Below are positions 6,995 to 13,783 of a DNA stretch of 64,000 nt, one piece after another (the first letter of the stretch is position 1; the number at the start of each line of letters is the position of its first letter). Origin of the DNA: JAKZVK01 sp965261065 (GTDB lineage Bacteria; Acidobacteriota; Terriglobia; Bryobacterales; UBA6623); contig OZ253444.1 of assembly GCA_965261065.1 (NCBI GenBank), positions 434,001-498,000 on the forward strand, in the 5' to 3' direction. The notes under the pieces were generated by a model. It saw only the letters and a list, made by a program, of their open reading frames with translations. It was not told where the DNA came from and made no database searches. A program made the position numbers and the translations under genes.

Positions 6995-8831
6995 GCCCAA
7001 GTTCGTCACAGCGGCGGGTGCAGTCCGGCTAAGCTCTTTAGAATGAGCGTTGGGTTGGGCAAAGTCTGCACTACATTCCGTGTCAAAACGGAGCCGCTTC
7101 GGCAGTGACAGACCGAGTTGATCCAGCAGAGTTTGCTGCTCGGCGCTCGGGGTCGTGATCCGTCGCAGACGAATCTCACGACCTTCCGTGGTCGGCAAAA
7201 TGATGTCGGCACTATGCAGCCGGCTTAGCAGATCCAAAGCCCGGGCCGGAGAAAGATCCGACCGCCGCCGCAACAAGAGATGTTTCAGCGTCACCCACAT
7301 CGCGTAGCCCAAAAACGCCACCAGAATGTGAGCCTTCGCCCGCCGCTCCAGTGGGTGGAAGATCGGCCGGATCGACAGTTCGCTCTTCAGCGCCCGAAAC
7401 GTCGCTGCGGCTTCCGTCAGTTGGATGTAGCTCGTCCAGAGCTGTTCCGGATCCGTGCCGGGCAAGTTCGTCCGCAACAGATAGGCCCCTTCCCGAGCTT
7501 GCTGCCAGCTTTCTCGCTCCGCGATCGCCTCCCACTCCACCCGCAGCCCCCCCCTCCTGCTCGACGACTGCGATCGAGTAGAGGTCGGCCACCTGCGGAT
7601 GCCGCGCCTGGATGCTCCCCAACCGCCGCTCGATCTTGGGCCGGTCTTTGAGCTTTCTCTCCGCCACTCGCTTCGACAACGCGCGCAGGGCCTTCTCCAG
7701 GCGCGCCGAAAACCGCCTGCGAATCGCCTGCTCCTTCTCTTGGCGCGCCGTGGACCGGCACAGGATGTAGGTCTCTTCCCCCTGCGACGTCGGGACCAGT
7801 TTCACTTCCACTTCCGGACGCACCTGGCGCCAACCCTCCTCCAGCAGTTCCCGCTCGAACTGCTTCAGCTTCGCGCGCGGCGTTCCCACCAGATACTGCC
7901 CCTGGCGGCGCCGTAACGCTTCCAGGTTCTCTTCGCTGACAATCCCGCGGTCCAACACCCACACCCGCCGGGCCTGGCCGTACTTGCGCTCCACCATCCG
8001 CAACACCGCTTCCAGTGTGGTGACATCGGCTCGGTTTCCATCGAAGGTTTCGTAGCTCAACGGGAAACCTTCTGTGTTCACGATCAGCGCCAGCACCACT
8101 TGCTTGCAGTCGGGTCGATGGTCGCGCGAGTAGCCGCGCTGCATCATCGGATTGTTCAGGGCCGCTGCTTCGACGTAGCTGCTGGTGAGATCGTAGAGCA
8201 GCACGTCGAACTCGGCGGCGAACAACTCCCCCCAACGCTGCTTGAGATGACGCTCCAGCTTCGTCTTGTGCGGCAGCAGACGGTCCAGGCAGCGGTACAA
8301 CCGGGTGTCGTTGATCTTGCCCTCTTAGATCCCCAGCAGATCGTCCAGCGCCGTGGCCGGATACCAGCGCTGCTCGATCGCCAACTCACTGCCTGGCGCG
8401 CACAGGCGGTTGATCGCCAGCACCGCCGCGACTCGCGACCAGGGCACGTCCGCCGGATCGTCTTCGCGATCCAACCACTCCTCGCAGAACCGGTCCAGCC
8501 CCAGACGCCGCCACAACTCCCGTCCCAGAAAACCGTCCCCGAAACGGCGTGTTCGTTCCAGGCGCACGCGGTCCAGCAGCACCCGAGCCACTTCCGTTTC
8601 CCCGCGCGGGGGTTCCACATCGGAGGGGAACAATTTCAGCTGCCGACTCTCGCCGTGCTCGTTGAATACGGCGGTGGTCTTGAGCCAACGGGCCCGCGCC
8701 GCGTCATTGAGCTCGCCCAGGTAACACAGCCGTCGCTGCCGCGGTCCGCCGGGGGTGCGCACGGTCTCGACCAACGACCAGTAGGTGTGGTCCTTGCCGT
8801 CCTTGTGTCTGCGGTGCGGCCGCAAAAACAT
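6995..8831 (-). pseudogene. IS1634 family transposase, broken
   Basis: Translation from 8831 gives MFLRPHRRHKDGKDHTYWSL, the typical IS1634-family start. It reaches a TAA at 8327-8325 (LLGI-stop-EGKIND) and resumes in the same frame with VLLYDLTSSYVEA and VWVLDRGIVSEENLE, which carry catalytic Asp residues. Within an eight-G run (plus strand 7547-7554) the frame shifts by one; the correct frame continues LRVEWEAIAE and GAYLLRTNLPG down to LSLPKRLRF. Past about 7080 no recognisable C-terminus or stop appears before the IS end. The gene is inactive unless the stop and slip are bypassed. Confidence 0.85.
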
Positions 8832-8887
8832 TCTGCGAAAATATTGTCACGAATTCGCAGCCATTTCAAGAGGGTAGGTCTGCACTA

Positions 8888-8904
8888 CATCGGTTCTGGC
8901 GAGG
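8888..8904. repeat. 17-bp target duplication of ISNCY copy 2 (partner 10503-10519)
   Basis: CATCGGTTCTGGCGAGG stands directly left of the element and again directly right of it at 10503-10519, with no mismatch. The site is inside the leader of the IS1634-type transposase gene. Seventeen bases is long for a bacterial DDE transposon. Confidence 0.9.
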
Positions 8905-9000
8905 TGTTGAAGCCCAATGATAATGTCCCCATGAGCGCCCAATAGAAATGTCCCCTACTCTGAGGCTCCGAAGGAGGAGCCGAGAGTGGGAAGGACATGG

Positions 9001-10266
9001 ATGAGTGTAAAGGAGTTGAGGCGCGGCGAAGTGCTGAGCCGAGTGAAACGAGGGGAACTGAAGTTGACCGCAGCCGCCGAGCTGCTGGAGGTCAGCTACC
9101 GCCATGCGAAGCGTCTGAAGAAGCGTTACCGTGCGGGCGGGGCCAAGGCTTTGGTGCACGGTAACGTCGGCCGTGCTTCGAACCGAGCCGATCAGAAGCG
9201 ACGCCAGCAGGTTCTCGAGTTGGTGCGCGAGAACTATGCGGGCGAGGGGCACGAGCGCTTCGGGCCGACGCTGGCGTCGGAACATCTGGCAGCCGACCAC
9301 GGCCTGGAAGTGCCGCGCGAAACGCTGCGGCGCTGGATGCTCGCCGCGAGTCTGTGGAGCCGCCGTCGCAAGCGCCAACCGCATCGCACCCGGCGCCAAC
9401 GCAAAGCGCACTTCGGCGAGCTGATTCAACTCGACGGTTCGCACCACCACTGGCTGGAAGAACGCGGCCCGAAAGCCTGTCTGATGAACTTCGTCGATGA
9501 CGCGACCGGTGTGGCGCTGTGCCGTTTCTCGGACCAGGAAACGACCTGGGCCGCGGCCGATCTGCTCGCAGCCTGGGTACGTCAACACGGCGTTCCCAAG
9601 GCGTTGTACTGCGACTGGAAAAACGTCTACCAGCGCCAGCCGACGTCGCGGGAAGCGCTGGCAGGCATCAAGCCCGAGACGCAGTTCGGGCGCATGTGTG
9701 CCAAGCTCGGCATTACGATCATGGCGGCTTCCTCGCCGCAAGCCAAGGGCCGAGTGGAGCGCCATCACGGCACGCACCAAGACCGCCTGATCAAGAAGAT
9801 GCGGCTGCGCGGGATCGTCGAGTACGAGGCGGCGAACCGTTATCTCGACGAGGAGTACCTGGCCGAGCACAACGAGCGCTTCGCCTGTGAGCCGGCGGCG
9901 GCAGCGGACTTTCACCAGGCGCTCCCCCGCGGCACCGAGCTGCGAGGCGTGTTCTGTTGCGAGTACGAACGCGTGGTGAGCAACGACCGGGTAGTGCGCT
10001 TCGAGAATCGTTGCTTGCAATTGAAGCCGAAACGCAACCAGGGCGTGGGGGCGGGTGCACGGGTGACGGTCCAACAGTGGCGCGATGAGAGCTTGCAGGT
10101 GAGGTTTGACGGGCACGAGATCGAGCACGACGTGATCGCCACGCCGGCGCTGCAACTGCGGACGAAGCCGGCACCGCAGGGGCGTGTGGTGGCCGGACGC
10201 AAGCCGGCAGCGAACCACCCCTGGCGGCGACCTGTGTTGCGGAAAACACGATCTGCGAATTCATAA
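9001..10266 (+). CDS. ISNCY family transposase
   Basis: A 421-residue transposase. I chose the ATG at 9001 (MSVKELRRGEV), which follows gggaaggac. The N-terminal helix-turn-helix (residues about 12-40: KLTAAAELLEVSYRHAKRL) resembles ISNCY family proteins. The rve-type DDE core has ELIQLDGSHHHW, ALYCDWKNVY and GRVERHHGTHQ carrying D, D and E. A C-terminal beta-rich part (QRWRDES-like region and HEIEHDVIAT) is typical of the family. Length is normal and no frame damage is seen. The other copy is frameshifted. Confidence 0.92.
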   Translation: MSVKELRRGEVLSRVKRGELKLTAAAELLEVSYRHAKRLKKRYRAGGAKALVHGNVGRASNRADQKRRQQVLELVRENYAGEGHERFGPTLASEHLAADHGLEVPRETLRRWMLAASLWSRRRKRQPHRTRRQRKAHFGELIQLDGSHHHWLEERGPKACLMNFVDDATGVALCRFSDQETTWAAADLLAAWVRQHGVPKALYCDWKNVYQRQPTSREALAGIKPETQFGRMCAKLGITIMAASSPQAKGRVERHHGTHQDRLIKKMRLRGIVEYEAANRYLDEEYLAEHNERFACEPAAAADFHQALPRGTELRGVFCCEYERVVSNDRVVRFENRCLQLKPKRNQGVGAGARVTVQQWRDESLQVRFDGHEIEHDVIATPALQLRTKPAPQGRVVAGRKPAANHPWRRPVLRKTRSANS

Positions 10267-10267
10267 G

Positions 10268-10411
10268 AGGGCTGTGGAAATGCCGGGTCGGATGGAAAGC
10301 GTGGAAAACCTTCTCGAGACAGCGTGCCGAGTTCGAGGAGCGGTGGATGGTTTTCCACCCTTCCCACCGCCCCTTGGAAATCGCTACGCGATTCCCACAG
10401 TTCCACAGCCC
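10268..10411 (+). repeat. Nested palindromes in the ISNCY 3' end
   Basis: After the transposase stop lie several perfect inverted repeats inside one another: GGGCTGTGGAA (10268-10278) with TTCCACAGCCC (10401-10411), GTGGAAAACC with GGTTTTCCAC around a central loop, and a hairpin around ATCGC-tac-GCGAT. The same block occurs in copy 1 (about 760-900). It could be a terminator, transposase site or structured RNA. Confidence 0.6.
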
Positions 10412-10603
10412 CGACGACGACGATATCTCTCCTACGAACAAGAAACACAAGGGGACACTTCTATCGAGCTACCGAGGGGGACATTTCTATTGGGCGTTGA
10501 CACATCGGTTCTGGCGAGGGTGCGTTCCCAGTATCAATCACTTACACTCGTTCACAGACCCAAATTCGTTAGAATCGCCGTCGCCGTGACGAAGTTGGGC
10601 TAG

Positions 10604-10765
10604 GCAGGAGGCCGGGCGCGGCGGCACTCTCGGGGCAGTGCCTGAGGCTGTCCATGTCAAGATTTTTTCGCACGTGGCAGCCGCGTTCAGTCGCGAGCAC
10701 CGGGAGCGAGGACACGTCGCAGGCGCGGATCACTTCGCTCGGCTCTGCGATAGAATCAGAACAGC
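10604..10765. other. Short intergenic stretch
   Basis: Native sequence between the IS1634 relic and the antitoxin gene. I see no gene, clear promoter or hairpin in it. Confidence 0.4.
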
Positions 10766-10978
10766 GTGAGTGCACCGACCAAACCGAGGACCGACTCGGG
10801 CCAGGCCGCGGGCGAGCAGCGGGTATTGCGTCGCCGTCCCGAGGCCGAGGTCGTCGCTGAAGTCCTCGACTCCTGGGTGAAAATGGACGCCGACGAACAG
10901 CGAGAGACCTTCGCCTACCTGCGCCAAGCCCTCGACGAAGAGCGCCCTTCGGGCGCGAAGCTCTTCTCTTCCTCGTGA
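10766..10978 (+). CDS. Putative antitoxin of a PIN-type module
   Basis: A 70-residue protein from a GTG start (MSAPTKPRTDSG). The second half, EVVAEVLDSWVKMDADEQRETFAYLRQALDE, is acidic and helical, as in the toxin-binding tails of small antitoxins. Its stop overlaps the GTG start of the PIN-domain gene by four bases (GTGA), the usual toxin-antitoxin layout. No named DNA-binding fold is recognisable, so the assignment rests mainly on position. Confidence 0.55.
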   Translation: MSAPTKPRTDSGQAAGEQRVLRRRPEAEVVAEVLDSWVKMDADEQRETFAYLRQALDEERPSGAKLFSSS

Positions 10979-11420
10979 TCATTCTGCTCGACGCCGACCC
11001 CCTTGGCATGGTCACCAATCCGAGGGGTTCCCCCGAAACGGAGGCATGTAAGAACTCGTTTCAGGATCTCGTTTATCGGGGTCGGGAGTTTATCATTCCT
11101 GAGATCGCCGACTATGAAGTCCGTCGTGAACTCATACGTGCAAACAAATGGCTCGGGTTCGCCCGCCTGGAAACTTTGAGGGAGCTTGTGGGATACGCGC
11201 CGATTACCACCGCGGCGATGCAGAAGGCCGCCGAGTTCTGGGCGAGCGCTCGGCGAGAAGGACGCCTACGGCCGCCGATGCCTCTCTGGACGCGGATGTG
11301 ATTCTGGCAGCCCAAGCCTTTGTGCTCTCGGAGCAGACCGAAGATACGGTCGTCGCGACGACTAACACCCGTCACCTCGAGAGATTCACTCCCACCAAGA
11401 CCTGGCGAGAGATCAGGTAA
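10975..11420 (+). pseudogene. PIN-domain (VapC-like) toxin, frameshifted
   Basis: The frame from 10975 gives LLDADPLG (first acidic site), PEIADYEVRREL (Glu site) and AAEFWASARREGR, then ends wrongly. Continuing in the next frame yields TAADASLDADVILAAQA and VVATTNTRHLERF, the normal PIN C-terminus with its Asp residues. One missing C near 11265 explains it. PIN toxins are RNases held in check by the antitoxin; this one should be dead unless the base loss is a sequencing error, as the rest is well preserved. Confidence 0.75.
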
Positions 11421-11448
11421 CCGGTCAGCAACGCAGAAACCACTTCTC

Positions 11449-11457
11449 TTCAAGCCC
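11449..11457. repeat. 9-bp target duplication of IS4-like copy 2 (partner 13401-13409)
   Basis: TTCAAGCCC occurs just before the left end of the element and again just after its right end. Joining the flanks restores a continuous stretch between the PIN gene and the BMC gene, so nothing was deleted on insertion. Confidence 0.92.
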
Positions 11458-11603
11458 CAGCGGTTCCGCATCCACATTTCTTGAGGGTCGGAAACATTTG
11501 ATTTAGCAAGTGTTTTCGCTCGTCCTCCAGGTCCGAGCAGATTCGCATTCCCCCGGCGGACTTGACCCATGTGTTATTCTGATATATATTAATTATACCA
11601 GTC

Positions 11604-11942
11604 ATGAAGGCGGCCCCCACTCGCTCTCATCTCTCGGATGCCGAACGTAGGCTCCGCTCCCGCATCGCGCAGCTCGTCCATGGCCGCTGGTTGCTGCACT
11701 GCACGCTGGCGCCCCGCCAACGCACCTGCGGCAAGCCCACCTGTCGCTGTGCTCGCGGTCAGCTTCACGCCTCGTTGTATTTGGTGCGGAATCGCCAAGG
11801 GCAACTGCAGCAGCTGTTTGTGCCCCGCCACTGGGAGGCCCGCGTCCGCCAGGCCGTGGCCGCCTACCAGCAACTCCAACGGCTCCTCGACGAGGTCTCC
11901 GAGCGTGAATGGAAGCGGCTCCGAAGCCGCCGGGAGGAATGA
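11604..11942 (+). CDS. DUF6788-like accessory protein of IS4-like element (copy 2)
   Basis: A 112-residue basic protein: a helical start (SDAERRLRSRIAQLVHGRW), TCGKPTCRCARGQLH in the middle, a strand-like stretch YLVRNRQGQLQQLFV and a helical end. It shows the same architecture as the first ORF of the ISKra4-type element at 2365-2763, although the transposases are unrelated. The end of the gene overlaps the transposase frame by at least 38 bases. Possible roles are a zinc-binding partner of the transposase or a regulator of transposition (inference). Confidence 0.78.
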   Translation: MKAAPTRSHLSDAERRLRSRIAQLVHGRWLLHCTLAPRQRTCGKPTCRCARGQLHASLYLVRNRQGQLQQLFVPRHWEARVRQAVAAYQQLQRLLDEVSEREWKRLRSRREE

Positions 11943-13188
11943 CGTTCTTCGACGCCTGCTGCACTACGCCGAGAAGGTCTACGGTCTGCGGGACTCGCTG
12001 CTGGCCGCCGTCGGCGACACCAGGCCGCGGCCGCGCATCCCGACGCGGGTGGTGCTGCAGTCGGTGCTGGTGCTGTTCTGGACACGGCTGGGCAGCCTCA
12101 ACGCGTTAGAGACGCTAGCGCCCGCACCGTTTTGGAAACAGTGGTTGGGCCGCGAGATGCCCAGCGCCGACACCCTCGGGCGCGTCTACAGCCGGCTCGA
12201 TGCCGCCGCGGTGCGGGCAGCGATTCATCACGTCTACGAACGGCTCAAGCGCAACAAGGCCCTGCCCGGGATCGGCGGGCTGGGCGTGGCCGTGCTCGAC
12301 GGCCATGAGTCTCACGCCAGCTACCGCCGTTGCTGTCGAGGATGCTTGAAGCGCACCGTGCAGCGCCGCGATGGCCAGCAGATGCAATACTACCATCGCC
12401 AAGTCACACTGCTGTTGCTCTCCGATGCGCCCCCCGGCTCCGAACCGCTGCGACTGTTGCTCGACGCCGAGCTGCAACGGCCCGGCGAGGACGAGATGGC
12501 CGCGGCGCACCGTTTGCTGGCGCGAGTTCTCGAGACCTATCCGCGAGCCTTTGACGTCGTGTTGGCCGATGCTCTCTACGCCACCGCCCCGTTTATCAAC
12601 TTCTTATTGGGGCATGGCAAAGACGCCGTGATCGTGCTCAAGGACGAGCGCCGCAACCTCTATCAAGACGTCCAAGGGCTGTGGCCGACCACGGCGCCCC
12701 AACGCGGCGACTATCAAGGTCGCGATTGCCAGTGGTGGGATCACGAGGGCCTGGTGTCGTGGCCGCAGGTGCAGCAGCCGCTGCGGGTGGTTCGTTCCGT
12801 CGAGAGCTGGCAGCAGTATTCGCAACTCGACTCCCAACCGCATCCGCATCACAGCGAGTGGGTGTGGGTGACGACCCTTTCCTCACTGCAGGTTCGGACC
12901 GCGCGGGTGGTAAGGTTGGGCCATCAACGCTGGGACATCGAGAATCAGGGTTTCAACGAGTTAGTCAACGGCTGGCACGCCGACCACGTATATAAGCACG
13001 ACCCCGCGGCGATCGAGAACTTTCTGTTGACGGTGTTTCTGGCTTTTAATCTCTTCCACGTTTTTGTTGCGCGCAATCTCAAGGCATCGCTGCGGCGCAG
13101 CAAGCCGCGAGTCTTTTGGGCGCGCGCGATGGCGGCTGATCTGTATCAGGCGGCGGCTTGCCCGTACGGCTCGGGGCCCTCGCCATAG
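11905..13188 (+). CDS. IS4-like DDE transposase
   Basis: About 427 residues if started at the GTG at 11905; the frame is open further upstream and starts or frameshift sites are not certain. Recognisable parts: VLDGHESHASYRR (first Asp), VVLADALYATAPF (second Asp) and GHQRWDIENQGFNELVNGWH, matching the R-x3-E part of the IS4 signature. A Cys-rich stretch RRCCRGCLKR follows the first Asp. The C-terminal part is helical and hydrophobic (FLLTVFLAFNLFHVF). No frame damage is visible, so this copy could be active. Confidence 0.85.
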   Translation: MNGSGSEAAGRNDVLRRLLHYAEKVYGLRDSLLAAVGDTRPRPRIPTRVVLQSVLVLFWTRLGSLNALETLAPAPFWKQWLGREMPSADTLGRVYSRLDAAAVRAAIHHVYERLKRNKALPGIGGLGVAVLDGHESHASYRRCCRGCLKRTVQRRDGQQMQYYHRQVTLLLLSDAPPGSEPLRLLLDAELQRPGEDEMAAAHRLLARVLETYPRAFDVVLADALYATAPFINFLLGHGKDAVIVLKDERRNLYQDVQGLWPTTAPQRGDYQGRDCQWWDHEGLVSWPQVQQPLRVVRSVESWQQYSQLDSQPHPHHSEWVWVTTLSSLQVRTARVVRLGHQRWDIENQGFNELVNGWHADHVYKHDPAAIENFLLTVFLAFNLFHVFVARNLKASLRRSKPRVFWARAMAADLYQAAACPYGSGPSP

Positions 13189-13477
13189 CGAGCGGGTGGT
13201 TTTCTTTCTCCCTGCCATCCTGCGCTGCCACCACGCCGCCGAGCGGCAGCCGAGCGTAGCGGTGTCTTCCGCGGCCGACTTCGGGCCCCGCCGAGGCCCT
13301 CGTCCGGCTGCGAATCTGCTCGCCCCGCTCGCCCCGCACCTAACTCGCTCGTTCCCCAATCACTTCCCGGCTCTCGCCCGACCGCGTTGCGGAATCGCTG
13401 TTCAAGCCCTCCCTCGCTTGTCCCCACTGGCCCACCGTGCTACTCTCACGTTTACGCTGGAGGGCGAGAATCGGACC

Positions 13478-13771
13478 GTGGAAGCACTCGGGATGATCGA
13501 AACCAAGGGACTCACTGGCGCCATCGAGGCGGCGGACGCGATGGTCAAGTCCGCCAACGTGGTCCTCGAAGGCAAGGAGTATATCGGCGCCGGCTACGTG
13601 CTGATCACCGTGCGCGGGGACGTCGGTGCGGTGAAAGCGGCCACCGACGCCGGGGCCGCAGCCGCGCGGCGTGTCGGCGAGTTGGTCGGCGTCCACGTCA
13701 TCCCACAACCGCATGACGAAGCCGACGAGAAGATCTTGCCCAAGAACGCCTCCGGCAAAGCGAAGAAGTAG
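13478..13771 (+). CDS. Bacterial microcompartment hexamer shell protein (BMC-H, EutM/PduA-like)
   Basis: A 97-residue protein with one BMC domain. The GTG at 13478 follows ggagggcga and gives (M)EALGMIETKGLTGAIEAADAM, the usual family start; longer frames come from the IS upstream. The pore loop is near residues 35-40 (EYIGAGY), and TVRGDVGAVKAATDAGAAAA is the typical second half. Such proteins form hexagonal tiles of a protein shell around enzymes that handle aldehydes. The acylating aldehyde dehydrogenase follows after 12 bases. No pentamer (BMC-P) or trimer shell genes are in the window, so a complete shell needs genes elsewhere. Confidence 0.95.
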   Translation: MEALGMIETKGLTGAIEAADAMVKSANVVLEGKEYIGAGYVLITVRGDVGAVKAATDAGAAAARRVGELVGVHVIPQPHDEADEKILPKNASGKAKK

Positions 13772-13783
13772 CTCGCTACGCCG

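Larger units (their letters stand above)
8905..10502 (+). mobile_element. ISNCY-type insertion sequence, copy 2 (1598 bp, intact)
   Basis: A complete element with inverted ends (TGTTGAAGCCCAATGATAAT at 8905, TGTCAACGCCCAATAGAAAT read inward from 10502), intact transposase and perfect 17-bp flanking duplications. Each end holds two copies of an ATGTCCCC-type motif (left at about 8922-8930 and 8947-8955; right as ggggacacttc and ggggacatttc at 10451 and 10477), likely transposase binding sites. It sits within the IS1634-type relic. It is probably the source of active transposase for copy 1. Confidence 0.92.
6992..10603 (-). mobile_element. IS1634-type element, interrupted and decayed
   Basis: Ends carry inverted repeats: left CTGGCCCAAGTTCGTCAC from 6992 and right CTAGCCCAACTTCGTCAC read inward from 10603, with further matches in GCG.CGG. 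Removing the ISNCY copy at 8905-10502 and its 17-bp duplication leaves about 2.0 kb, normal for this family. The transposase has a stop and a frameshift. I see no obvious short target duplication outside the ends; the family can make long ones, so a deletion or divergence is possible. Confidence 0.75.
11458..13400 (+). mobile_element. IS4-like insertion sequence, copy 2 (1943 bp, complete)
   Basis: Left end CAGCGGTTCCGCATC, right end (read inward from 13400) CAGCGATTCCGCAAC; 9-bp perfect target duplication outside. It encodes the CGKPTCRC accessory protein and a DDE transposase. Duplication length and the RWDIE signature in the transposase fit the IS4 group. The element ends 77 bases upstream of the BMC shell gene and may alter its promoter. 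Confidence 0.92.

Noticed and set aside
7067..8889. GTCTGCACTACAT at 7067-7079 and 8877-8889 as target duplication of the IS1634-type element
   Set aside because: The true inverted ends lie further out (6992 and 10603), so these direct repeats are internal to the element.
13064..13477. N-terminal extension of the BMC protein
   Set aside because: The upstream part of the frame lies in the IS4-like element; the GTG at 13478 with its ribosome site matches the family start.
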